A DNA stretch of 64,000 nt, from contig NZ_CP013747.1 of NCBI RefSeq assembly GCF_001484605.1, positions 2,418,001 through 2,482,000 of the forward strand, written 5' to 3'. Shown piece after piece: positions 54,589-62,746 of the stretch. The position numbers and the translations under genes are program-made. The notes under the pieces are model-generated. The model was not told where the DNA came from. It searched no databases and worked only from the letters and a program-made list of their open reading frames with translations. The DNA comes from Pseudarthrobacter sulfonivorans (lineage in GTDB: Bacteria; Actinomycetota; Actinomycetes; Actinomycetales; Micrococcaceae). Every line of letters starts with the position of its first letter. The stretch's first letter is position 1.

Positions 54589-55044
54589 GTGATTGACCAT
54601 ATTGACAGAAACATTTTGCGCCACCTCAAGGAAGATGGCCGGATGACCGCCACGGCGCTGGCCGCGAAGGTCGGGCTCACGGTGGCGCCATGCCACCGGA
54701 GGCTCCGGGATTTGGAGACGTCGGGCGTGATCCGCGGGTACAAGGCGGACATCGATCCGGCCGCCGTCGGGTTGGGTTTTGAGGCCATTGTCTTTGTGAC
54801 TTTGCGCCAGGTGGACCGCTCCACCATGGAGATCTTCGAGAACCGGGTGGCGGACAATCCCAACATCGTGGAGGCACAGCGGCTGTTCGGCTCCCCGGAC
54901 TATCTGCTGAAGGTCATCGCCGAGGACCTGCCCGGCTACCAGCGCTTCTACGACGCCGAGCTCACGTCACTGCCCGGGGTTGAGCGGCTGACGTCCACGC
55001 TGGTGATGAAGAACATCAAGTCCAATGCGGGCCCGCCGCTTTAG
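54589..55044 (+). CDS. Lrp/AsnC family regulator (of the LysE exporter)
   Basis: 151 residues, GTG start at 54589. HTH: IDRNILRHLKEDGRMTATALAAKVGLTVAPCHRRLRDLETSGVIRGYKA; the C-terminal RAM/ACT-like ligand domain contains GSPDYLLKVIAEDLPGYQRFYDAEL. It likely senses an amino acid and activates the divergent exporter. In the 105-bp gap, TGTCC/GGACA (54493-54513) and CTTACC (54543-54548)/GGTAAG (54575-54580) are candidate operator arms. Confidence 0.92.
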   Translation: MIDHIDRNILRHLKEDGRMTATALAAKVGLTVAPCHRRLRDLETSGVIRGYKADIDPAAVGLGFEAIVFVTLRQVDRSTMEIFENRVADNPNIVEAQRLFGSPDYLLKVIAEDLPGYQRFYDAELTSLPGVERLTSTLVMKNIKSNAGPPL

Positions 55045-55081
55045 CGCTTGTGCCCTTGAGATGCGTCCGTCCTGCGTTGCC

Positions 55082-55735
55082 TCAGTCCGTGGGGCGGACG
55101 TGGACGATGATCACCTGGGTGTCCTTGCCGCCGTCGTACCGGAGGTCGTAGTTCACGTCCAGGCCTGTGGAGGTGCCGGAGGTGATGGAGAAATCGGTCT
55201 TTCGTTCCGGGTCCCGCTGGGCACCGGCGATCCAGCGTTCGGCGGAGTCGGCGTCGATCCCGTACCGCGCCACACCGTCCCGGATGAGCTCAAAATACTC
55301 GTCAGGAGAGCCAGCGGTGAGGAAGTAAGTGACCTCGCTGAAGTCCGGTCGCTTGTTCGTGGTGTTCAATCGGATGCGGTCCGTTTCCCCACTGATCTCG
55401 CCGCTCGGAGCAACGATGGTGAGCTTGATCTTTCCCGAGTCCTTGGTGTTGATCTCGGGCCCATAGCTGTCTTCCGTGACCCGGACGGCAGCCTTTTCCA
55501 GCTTTCCCGAACTCATGTCCAGCCGGGCGGTCTTGGAGTCACGGATCCGGTCAACGCCGGCAGCGTCGAGGGTGGAAAATTCCGAGGTGCTCATGGTGCT
55601 CCCTTGAGAGGTCGGTTCGTTCGTGGTGCCACTGATCTGGCAGCCCGTCAGGGCGAGGCAAGCGGAAAGGGCGAGGAGTACGACCGCGGGTTGGCGCCTC
55701 TGGCGCCGAGGTGCGGTTGGGCATGTGCCATTCAC
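55082..55735 (-). CDS. Lipoprotein of unknown function, coupled to the WXG100-fusion gene
   Basis: 217 residues from a GTG at 55735 that overlaps the stop of the upstream WXG100-fusion gene by four bases. N-terminal Arg-rich stretch, then ALSACLALTGC with a lipobox. The mature part is mixed alpha/beta (RLDMSSGKLEKAAVRVTEDSYGPEIN ... TQVIIVHVRPTD) and hydrophilic; I recognise no family. Its tight coupling and surface anchoring fit an immunity or accessory lipoprotein for the upstream candidate effector (inference). Confidence 0.75.
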   Translation of the reverse strand: MNGTCPTAPRRQRRQPAVVLLALSACLALTGCQISGTTNEPTSQGSTMSTSEFSTLDAAGVDRIRDSKTARLDMSSGKLEKAAVRVTEDSYGPEINTKDSGKIKLTIVAPSGEISGETDRIRLNTTNKRPDFSEVTYFLTAGSPDEYFELIRDGVARYGIDADSAERWIAGAQRDPERKTDFSITSGTSTGLDVNYDLRYDGGKDTQVIIVHVRPTD

Positions 55736-57216
55736 TGGTGGACCTCCGCGCCGAAGCCATCCACAAAGCGGTCCATGAGGCCGGGGATGTTGTTGGTGGG
55801 GCGGTGCTGGTCCACGCGGTCGTTGAAGTCCGAACCGATAATCTGCTCCGCACGTCCCGGATCCGTCGCAAGGAGGTTCTGGTATGCCGGGAGGGTGTCC
55901 TGCCGGATGAGCTCCCACCGCTGGTCCGCGTTGGAGATGTTCCCATCTGGGAAGCCGGTGGTGAAGTCGGTGCGGAACTGGGTGGGGTTGTCCCAGTTGG
56001 TGAAGGGCACGTTTTCCGGGCCGGGGCTCTCCACGCTGAAGGTGTAGGGAAAGACTTCCGGGTAGCTCTTTGCGCCCGGGATGGACGGCTCGCCAGCTAG
56101 CGTGACCATGTACGTCACGGCCTCTCCGCCAGGGTGGTTCCGCATGTCGTCGTAGTCGTCCGCGATGATTTCGTTCTGCTCGCGGTACAGGAGGGCGGTG
56201 TTGCCTTCCTGGATCAGGTCCGGGTCGCCGGAATCGATCTTCGCCCATTCCTCGGCGGTACCCGTATCGATGGCACCCGAGTCCCGCAGTCTATTGATCT
56301 CGTCGATTCCGCCGTTCATGTAGGCCTCATGTTGGCGGGCTTGGTCCAGGAAGATCTCCTTGTTCATATCCAGCATGCTGGTCTCGTAGTAACGGATCTC
56401 CTGGTCGGTCATGCCTGCGAGCTGTTCGATCTGATCAAGGATGGGGAGCGGGATGTCCGAGGCCGGATTGTCCGCGATCTGCTGGGCGAGGTCCCGCAGC
56501 ATGGCCATGTCCTTGAAGCCGCCGGCGAAGGACGGGCCGATCATGTTGGCCATACCGGCCCACTGCAGGTCCGGGTTGGAGAGGTATGCCTGGCCGTAGA
56601 AGTCGTAGACCTTCTTGATGGTCTCCCAGTTGTGTTCTGTGCCTTTGGAGGTGTCCCAGCTGGCGGGGTCGATGCCCATGTCCAGCATGGCCTGGTTGTT
56701 CCAGTAGTCGCTGAGGAAATCCGCGTACTCCTCGGAGCTTTTGTCGATCAGCCCCGAATCGGCGGCCGCATCCATGGCGGCCTTTGCGGCCTCGGGGTTT
56801 TCAAGCGCCCACTGCCTGAATTCCTCGCTGCCGAGGTAGGACTGGCGTTCTTCGGGGGTCATGCCGTTCAGCCGGTCCGTCAGGTCCTGGGCAGCGCCGT
56901 TCCCGGAACCGATGCCACCACTCCCGGAGCCGCCGCCGGAACCGGCCCCGTCGCTGGCCTTGTCCTGCTCGTCGGCGTTGGCGAGCACCGTCTTGGAGGC
57001 CGACTCCAACCCTGCCGTTGCGGACTTCAGCAGCTTCATGTGCGATGACGTCCAGTCGCTGCGGAAGCGCTCGCCGTCGTGCCCTTTCCAGGCGCCTGTG
57101 CCGATGACGCTGCTGAACTGCTGGCCGAGCACGCTCAACCTGGTGGCGCCACCTGCCAGGTCCTTGGCGAGCTGCCGCAACTGGGCAACGTCGCCGCCGT
57201 AAAAGTTTCCCGCCAT
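55732..57216 (-). CDS. WXG100-domain fusion protein (candidate type VII secreted effector)
   Basis: 494 residues. Residues 1-85 form a WXG100 module: MAGNFYGGDVAQLRQLAKDL, turn GTGAWKGHDGERFRSDW with W43-K-G45, then a second helix. Residues 88-105 are a Gly/Ser linker. The large remainder (106-494) is acidic, helix-rich and of no family I know; landmarks are FDFYGQAYLSNPDL-like helices in the middle and EVFPYTFSVESPGPENVPF near residue 395. No Sec signal. A lipoprotein gene overlaps its end. N-terminal WXG100 fused to a novel C-terminal domain is the layout of type VII polymorphic effectors; toxicity is inference. Confidence 0.75.
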   Translation of the reverse strand: MAGNFYGGDVAQLRQLAKDLAGGATRLSVLGQQFSSVIGTGAWKGHDGERFRSDWTSSHMKLLKSATAGLESASKTVLANADEQDKASDGAGSGGGSGSGGIGSGNGAAQDLTDRLNGMTPEERQSYLGSEEFRQWALENPEAAKAAMDAAADSGLIDKSSEEYADFLSDYWNNQAMLDMGIDPASWDTSKGTEHNWETIKKVYDFYGQAYLSNPDLQWAGMANMIGPSFAGGFKDMAMLRDLAQQIADNPASDIPLPILDQIEQLAGMTDQEIRYYETSMLDMNKEIFLDQARQHEAYMNGGIDEINRLRDSGAIDTGTAEEWAKIDSGDPDLIQEGNTALLYREQNEIIADDYDDMRNHPGGEAVTYMVTLAGEPSIPGAKSYPEVFPYTFSVESPGPENVPFTNWDNPTQFRTDFTTGFPDGNISNADQRWELIRQDTLPAYQNLLATDPGRAEQIIGSDFNDRVDQHRPTNNIPGLMDRFVDGFGAEVHQ

Positions 57217-57323
57217 GTTTCCCCCTGAATGGATTCCCGTGCCAGCCTAGCTGCGATGCGTCCGCGAGGGCGATGGGGAGAGCTCCCCGTGCGGGGTCGA
57301 GTGCGGGCCCGGAGAGACGGAAC

Positions 57324-57857
57324 TCAGTCCTGCAACAGTCCGGTGGTCCGGTACGGGATGACTTCCCGCAGGAACATGCTGGTGGACGTCCGGACAATGC
57401 CGGGGCAGAGCCTGATCTCTTCGGACACGCGGTAGAGGTCGTCCGGGCTGGTGGCCACCACGCGGATCAGCAGATCGGTGTCGCCGGCAGGCGCATGGCA
57501 TTCCAGGACCTCGGGGATTTTTCGGAGGGCCGCGATGGCTTCGTTGAGGTGGCTCTGGTCCAGTTCGGCGCTGACGGCCGCGGCCACACCCCTGCCCAGG
57601 GCGGAGGGGAGCACGCGGCTGCTGTTGGGACGGAGAGCGCCCGACGCCGTCATCCGCTCCAGGCGCGACTGGACGGTCCCGCGCGCCAGGCCCAGCCGCT
57701 GGGCCAGCACCATGATGGGGACGCGCGGGTCCTCGTCCAGGGCATTGAGGATGCGCTTGTCCGTGGCGTCCAATTGCTGCAATCTGATCAGTTCCCGTCG
57801 GAGCTTGTGGTCCCTATTGGTCAGACTGACCAACGAAATGCTTGCTAGTTGTGCCAA
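57324..57857 (-). CDS. Lrp/AsnC family transcriptional regulator
   Basis: 177 residues. The AsnC-type HTH starts near residue 28: LDATDKRILNALDEDPRVPIMVLAQRLGLARGTVQSRLERMTASGALRP. The ligand-binding domain contains HAPAGDTDLLIRVVATSPDDLYRV. The first 25 residues before QLDATDKRIL are not family sequence and the true start may be internal. No obvious target gene is adjacent; the divergent neighbour is a tRNA-modifying synthetase homologue. Confidence 0.9.
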   Translation of the reverse strand: MAQLASISLVSLTNRDHKLRRELIRLQQLDATDKRILNALDEDPRVPIMVLAQRLGLARGTVQSRLERMTASGALRPNSSRVLPSALGRGVAAAVSAELDQSHLNEAIAALRKIPEVLECHAPAGDTDLLIRVVATSPDDLYRVSEEIRLCPGIVRTSTSMFLREVIPYRTTGLLQD

Positions 57858-58023
57858 CTGTATGGCGTCTGCTCAAATTGTGGCAACAAGGGTTGAGGCT
57901 ACCGCCGAATCCCGCAGGCTACAGGAACCCCGGCACACCACCCGGCAACTGGACACCGCCTCCCGCAAGGAGGACGCCGCTGATTGACACTTGTTCACAC
58001 CACGGTCATTCTGCACACACGGC

Positions 58024-58082
58024 AAGAGCCCCTGAGCCACCGACGTCGGATCCCCGAAGTCATCGGTAGCTGAGGGGCTCTT
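58024..58082. repeat. Long imperfect hairpin between divergent AsnC and gluQ genes
   Basis: A 22-bp stem with three mismatches: AAGAGCCCCTGAGC starts at 58024 and its partner GCTGAGGGGCTCTT ends at 58082; the loop is 15 nt. TTGACA at 57984 with CATTCT 17 bp later is a possible plus-strand promoter ahead of it. It could be a small-RNA terminator or a 5'-leader structure of gluQ; it ends no annotated gene. Confidence 0.65.
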
Positions 58083-58108
58083 GTGCTGCCCCGGACTAGG
58101 GTTGGTCC

Positions 58109-58990
58109 ATGACCCCTGCCGGACGCTTTGCCCCCAGCCCCTCCGGCGAACTGCATGTAGGAAACCTCCGCACCGCGATGCTTGCCTGGCTGTTCGCCCG
58201 GTCCACGGGACGCGACTTCCTGCTGCGCGTCGAGGACCTTGACCGGGCGCGGGCCGGCGCGGAGGCGGAGCAGCTCCGCGATCTGGAGGCCGTGGGCCTG
58301 ACATGGGACGGCGCCGTCGTGCGCCAGACGGACCGCGGCGCCGTCTACGCCGAAGCGATCGGCCGGCTGGCTGCTGCGGACCGCACCTACGAATGCTTCT
58401 GCACGCGCCGCGAAATCCAGGAGGCGCCGTCCGCGCCGCACGCGCCCCAGGGCGCGTATCCGGGCACCTGCCGGGACCTCGATCCTGCCGAGCTGGAGTT
58501 CAAACGCTCCACCCGACCGGCTGCCATTCGGCTCCGCGCCGAGGTAGCGGAGTACAACGTACGGGATGTGCTGCACGGTGATTTCACCGGCGTGGTGGAC
58601 GATTTTGTCCTTCGCCGCAACGACGGCGTGACTGCCTACAACCTGGCCGTCGTGGTGGACGACGCTGCACAGGGCGTCGACCAGGTGGTGCGGGGCGATG
58701 ACCTGCTGCCGTCCACGCCGAGGCAGGCATATCTTGCGTGGCTGTTGAATATTCCTGTCCCGGAATATGCGCATGTGCCGCTGGTTGTGAATTCCGACGG
58801 CGCCCGGCTGGCCAAGCGCGACGGCGCCGTGACGCTGGCCGATCTCGCCCGTGCCGGCGTTTCCGCCGCTGACGTGCGGAACCTCATCCTGCAGTCCCTG
58901 GGGCTGCCGGCCGGGACGCTGGAAAACGCACTCGCGGCGTTCGAGCCGGGTGCTCTTCCGCGGGAAGCGTGGGTCTGGACCGGCCCCTAG
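58109..58990 (+). CDS. gluQRS: Glutamyl-Q tRNA(Asp) synthetase
   Basis: A truncated GluRS paralogue that glutamylates queuosine on tRNA(Asp). RFAPSPSGELHVGNLRTAM holds the HIGH-like motif (HVGN). ECFCTRREIQ with further Cys (YPGTC) forms the zinc site. ARLAKRDGA is the KMSKS-equivalent loop. 293 residues with no anticodon-binding domain, the GluQ size. ATG at 58109. Monocistronic by position. Confidence 0.93.
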   Translation: MTPAGRFAPSPSGELHVGNLRTAMLAWLFARSTGRDFLLRVEDLDRARAGAEAEQLRDLEAVGLTWDGAVVRQTDRGAVYAEAIGRLAAADRTYECFCTRREIQEAPSAPHAPQGAYPGTCRDLDPAELEFKRSTRPAAIRLRAEVAEYNVRDVLHGDFTGVVDDFVLRRNDGVTAYNLAVVVDDAAQGVDQVVRGDDLLPSTPRQAYLAWLLNIPVPEYAHVPLVVNSDGARLAKRDGAVTLADLARAGVSAADVRNLILQSLGLPAGTLENALAAFEPGALPREAWVWTGP

Positions 58991-59062
58991 GCAGCGCGCG
59001 AACGGATCCTTGTGGCCCTGCGGACGTGAGGCCACTTGCTGCCGTACGCGTAGGCTGAAGCT

Positions 59063-59731
59063 ATGTCGGCACCCGAATTCACTGAAGCACAAATCCCTCA
59101 ACCGCGATTCACTGTCGAGACCGCGAAGGTCCTGGCCGAGGTGGCCCACAATCGGCAGAAGGACAAGCTCAAGCGGCCCTACCGTGACCATGTGATTGCG
59201 GTAGGTGATGCCCTGGCAGATTTCGACGACGATATCCGGATTGCCGGTTACCTTCATGACATTGCCGAGGACACTCCCATCACGCGGCAGGCACTGCTGG
59301 ATATGGGCGTTTCCGAGCGGGCAGCGGACATCATTGAACGCGTCACCAACCGGCTGCACGACAATCCCGATGACTATCAGGCCGGGATGCACTTCATTGC
59401 CGAGGACCACGACGCGGCACTCGTGAAGATCGCGGACAATGCCCATAATTCCCTGCCCGAGCGGGTCAGAGCTCTCGCCGCGAAGTGGCCTGACAAACCG
59501 CCGGTCACCAAGTACCGGGATGCCCGTCCGGTGCTGTATGCCGCCGTCGACGTCGAGGAAGTCCGCAAGATCCTTGCGCGGGTTAATCCCTGGCTGCTGG
59601 CGGAGTTGGACGACCGGCTCGACGACGAGGACGACACGGACTACGAGAACCTCTCCTACGAAGACTCTCCAGTCGCTGAGCCTGTCCAGGCCCCGGAAAC
59701 GGCGGACAGCCGGCCGGACGGATCCTCTTAG
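59063..59731 (+). CDS. HD-domain phosphohydrolase, SpoT/MESH1-like
   Basis: 222 residues. The HD residues follow the RelA/SpoT hydrolase order: RPYRDHVIAVGDAL (first His region), AGYLHDIAEDTPIT (HD pair plus ED-T) and VKIADNAHNS (late Asp and Asn). No synthetase, TGS or ACT domain is present. This resembles small alarmone hydrolases, so (p)ppGpp cleavage is possible but unproven. The acidic tail ends in PVAEPVQAPE, reminiscent of REP-derived peptides. The stop overlaps the convergent LtrA gene by four bases. Confidence 0.82.
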   Translation: MSAPEFTEAQIPQPRFTVETAKVLAEVAHNRQKDKLKRPYRDHVIAVGDALADFDDDIRIAGYLHDIAEDTPITRQALLDMGVSERAADIIERVTNRLHDNPDDYQAGMHFIAEDHDAALVKIADNAHNSLPERVRALAAKWPDKPPVTKYRDARPVLYAAVDVEEVRKILARVNPWLLAELDDRLDDEDDTDYENLSYEDSPVAEPVQAPETADSRPDGSS

Positions 59732-60969
59732 GCTCCTGCTTTCATCTGCTCCAGGGCTGCGTTCATTCGTTCGATCCCGCGCTTCTCATCAATGACAATC
59801 GACACGCCCAGCGCCAGCACAACCACCAGCAGGCAGATCGGCACCGAGACCCCGGCGGTGGCAAGTCCCACGCTGCCCGCCAGCGCGGCCACGACGCCGG
59901 CCGCCACTGCAATGACGGTCCGGTCCACGCAGATCATGATGCTGAAGAGCCAGGTCAGGGAGACTTTGAACAGCGCCACGGGGACCGCGATGCTGGCCAC
60001 GGCCACGGCGGCGCTGATGTGGGCCTCATGGTCGACATAGTAGGCCGCCACGTGCAACCCGGCGCCAGTTGCGGCGATGGCAGCGAAGATGGGCATGTGC
60101 GCGTAGCCGAAGAAGAATGAGCGGTGGCGCTGGAAATGTAGGGCCGGGCCGGCGGGCAGGATGAAGTAGATCCACCACATGCTGAACGCGAGGGCCGTTC
60201 CGCCGAATCCCACCAGCGCCGCGTCGACGCTCCAGCCATGGAGGGCCACAATGGCGCGTAGGGTTTCGATCGCCCCGATCAGGCATTCGCCAAGGGCGAT
60301 GATGGCGAGTAGCCCATAGCGCTCGGCTATGTGGTGCGCGTGCCACGGGGTCCGCATGCTGCGCTCCGCGGCGTAGGGTGTGGCCATTTCCAGGATGAAC
60401 AGGGGCGCAGCCACGAGGAACGTGGTCAGGATGTCCGCGTCAATGATGAGCACCGCGATCCAGCCGAGCTGCACCACGCCAAGGTACGTGGCGTACCGCT
60501 GGCAGGTCCGCCGGCGTGCCGGATCTTGCCGTGCCGCGCGCAGCCACTGGAAGACCAGGGCCAGGCGCATGATCACGTAGCCGCCCACCATCACGGCGTT
60601 GTCCACGTGGTCGCCCTCCACGAGCGAGTGGAACATCGGCTCAATGCCCATGGCCAGGATCAGCACCCCGAGAAGCTGGACCATGGTGACCACGCGGAAC
60701 ACCCAGTCGTCGGTGTCGTAGGCGCTGGCGAACCACGTGAAATTGATCCAGGCCCAGATCACGGCGAACATCGCGAAGGAGAATCCGAGCAGCCCGGCGC
60801 CGAAGTGGGCTTCCGCAATCTGGTGGGCGAACTGGCTGCCGGCAACCCCGAAGGCAATAACAAAGGTCAGGTCGAAAAAGAGTTCCAGCGGGGTCGCGGC
60901 CCGGTGCTTCTCATGGGGATCCCGGCCACCCATGCGTGAAAGGGCGTGACGGAGGGGGTTGGATGACAT
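59728..60969 (-). CDS. Low temperature requirement protein A (LtrA) family membrane protein
   Basis: 413 residues with about ten membrane segments. The family signature ATPLELFFDLTFVIAFGVAGSQFAHQ is at residues 25-50, and FAVIWAWINFTWFASAYDTDD follows. LtrA was named from a Listeria cold-growth mutant; its biochemical role remains undefined. Start ATG at 60969. Stands alone between the HD hydrolase and a DUF222-HNH gene. Confidence 0.92.
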   Translation of the reverse strand: MSSNPLRHALSRMGGRDPHEKHRAATPLELFFDLTFVIAFGVAGSQFAHQIAEAHFGAGLLGFSFAMFAVIWAWINFTWFASAYDTDDWVFRVVTMVQLLGVLILAMGIEPMFHSLVEGDHVDNAVMVGGYVIMRLALVFQWLRAARQDPARRRTCQRYATYLGVVQLGWIAVLIIDADILTTFLVAAPLFILEMATPYAAERSMRTPWHAHHIAERYGLLAIIALGECLIGAIETLRAIVALHGWSVDAALVGFGGTALAFSMWWIYFILPAGPALHFQRHRSFFFGYAHMPIFAAIAATGAGLHVAAYYVDHEAHISAAVAVASIAVPVALFKVSLTWLFSIMICVDRTVIAVAAGVVAALAGSVGLATAGVSVPICLLVVVLALGVSIVIDEKRGIERMNAALEQMKAGA

Positions 60970-60985
60970 GGGTCAAAGATTACCG

Positions 60986-62581
60986 TCAGGGCCGTGGCCA
61001 GCTCCAGAGCGCAGGTAGCCAAAAAAGGTCAGGCACGGGCAAGTACGGGTTTGGAGCCGGTTCTTTGAGAAGAACTTGCCGTAGCCAGGCCCACTCCGGG
61101 AAGGGATCTGTGGGCAGGGCTTTAGACAATGGATGGTCGGGTGGGTCATGTTCGGGCAGCGCCGGACCAAGCCCTCGGCGCTCCAGTTGCTTCATGATCT
61201 GGCCTGGCCACTGGGGAGGTTCCCAGTCCTGGTGTTCACTTTGATACCGGCGGCCGGTGGGTGATATCCAGCCGGGTGGTTCGTCTGTGCCAGCTTCGGT
61301 GGGTCTCCATCCGGTGGTGTGCTTCAACCGGTGATGTTTGGGACACGGCTGGCCAAGATTCGAAATACCGGTGGTGCCGCCGTCGGCCCAAGCGAGGAGG
61401 TGATCGGCTTCGTTGTCCAGGGACTGGTTGCTGCAACCGGGGAAAGGACACTTCCCGTCACGGAGTCTCAACCACTGCCGCATCGCAGGGGGGATGCGGT
61501 AGCTGGTCCGTCCGATCTCGAGCGGCGCCCCGTCGCGCGGGTCGGTGAGGACCCGGCGGAACGAGGATGCCCCGTCGGCCACGAGTCGGCGGGCGATGGA
61601 GGCCGGGATCGGCCCGTACCCGTCGAGGGTTGCGGGTTCGTCTGTGAGGCCCATGAGCGCGAACACCGGCACGGTCACCAGTACCTGCGCCGCGGGCGAA
61701 GGCACACCAGCGGTGCCAACCCCGTTATTGGTGCTTTTCTCGGCCGTCGTCTCAGTGCCGGCGGTGAGGAGCCAGGTGGCAACGGTGTCGGCGCGGAGCT
61801 GAGTGAGGGGCCGGTCCTCATGGGGGCCTTGGAGGGCGCGGGCGCCGGCGGTGGTACGGTCCCAGATCCCCGCGGCCTGATCCGCGGGCAGGTAGGCGGA
61901 GAGCCAGGCCATACCGTCCCGGTCCGGGGCATACTCCACCCGTCTGTCCGCGGCACTCCTTGTGTGGCGTTTTTCGATGCTGACCGGGTGGTGCCGCTCC
62001 CGCCAGGTCCGGGCTTTGTGCCGGAACCGGCCGGGGATGAGCTCACCGGCGCGGCCACGTGCCGGATTTACGACGAAGGGGTCCAGGAAATGTGCCTCCA
62101 ACCCCTGCGCCCCGGTGGGGTCAAGGTTGGTGGTTTCGTCGACCATGATCCGGGCGTGCTGCCACGAAATCGTCCCGGCCTGCAATGCCGCGAACGTCAG
62201 CGGCAAGGCCGTGGTCAGTACGTGGGATTCGGCGAGCAGGGCACCGGCACTGCGTTCGCTGACCGTCAGGGCGCAAGCGACCTCAGCGACGACAGCCATC
62301 TCCTGACCTGTGTGGTCCTGCGGCGACTCGGCCGGACCCGCCAGGGCCTCGGCAGCAGCGCTGTAACCGGCGGCCAGCCAGACCTTCAGGGCGGCACTTT
62401 TCGCGTCCAACCGCGAGATCTCGGCCAGCCCGTCCAGGAAACCACCCGCCACCCGGCGCAACGGATCAGCCTCCCAGGGACCGGAGGCTTCGGCACCTTC
62501 ACGGATCGCAGAAGCCAGCCCTGCGAAGGACGCCGAAAGGGCCTCCGCCGTCGCCACAGCCGCTCTGCTATCCATACTCAA
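60986..62581 (-). CDS. DUF222 / HNH endonuclease signature protein (13E12 repeat family)
   Basis: 531 residues. A helical DUF222 region covers about residues 30-330, and a C-terminal HNH motif lies around 395-440: CPFPGCSNQSLDNEADHLLAWADGGTTGISNLGQPCPKHHRLKH, with paired CxxC-like cysteines for zinc. The family is multi-copy in many actinobacteria and resembles the mycobacterial 13E12 repeats; the role is unresolved (homing-type nuclease suspected). The C-terminal 80 residues are Pro/Trp-rich. Starts at 62581, 165 bp after the ATPase stop on the same strand. Confidence 0.9.
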   Translation of the reverse strand: MSMDSRAAVATAEALSASFAGLASAIREGAEASGPWEADPLRRVAGGFLDGLAEISRLDAKSAALKVWLAAGYSAAAEALAGPAESPQDHTGQEMAVVAEVACALTVSERSAGALLAESHVLTTALPLTFAALQAGTISWQHARIMVDETTNLDPTGAQGLEAHFLDPFVVNPARGRAGELIPGRFRHKARTWRERHHPVSIEKRHTRSAADRRVEYAPDRDGMAWLSAYLPADQAAGIWDRTTAGARALQGPHEDRPLTQLRADTVATWLLTAGTETTAEKSTNNGVGTAGVPSPAAQVLVTVPVFALMGLTDEPATLDGYGPIPASIARRLVADGASSFRRVLTDPRDGAPLEIGRTSYRIPPAMRQWLRLRDGKCPFPGCSNQSLDNEADHLLAWADGGTTGISNLGQPCPKHHRLKHTTGWRPTEAGTDEPPGWISPTGRRYQSEHQDWEPPQWPGQIMKQLERRGLGPALPEHDPPDHPLSKALPTDPFPEWAWLRQVLLKEPAPNPYLPVPDLFWLPALWSWPRP

Positions 62582-62746
62582 AGCATCCCAGCAGGGTCTG
62601 ACAATGACCGCGAGGATGAATGCCTATGTGCATAACTCAGCGGCCAGGAGCAACCCGCAAGGACTCGACCTCAAGGGGCGCCGCGGCAGTGCAGAGCCGT
62701 TCGCGCGCGGGGGCTTAAGTGTCCGTTCGCGCCCCGGGCCGGTGGC

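Noticed and set aside
58024..58082. tRNA gene or riboswitch
   Set aside because: It is a single long hairpin; there is no cloverleaf, anticodon arm or known aptamer core.
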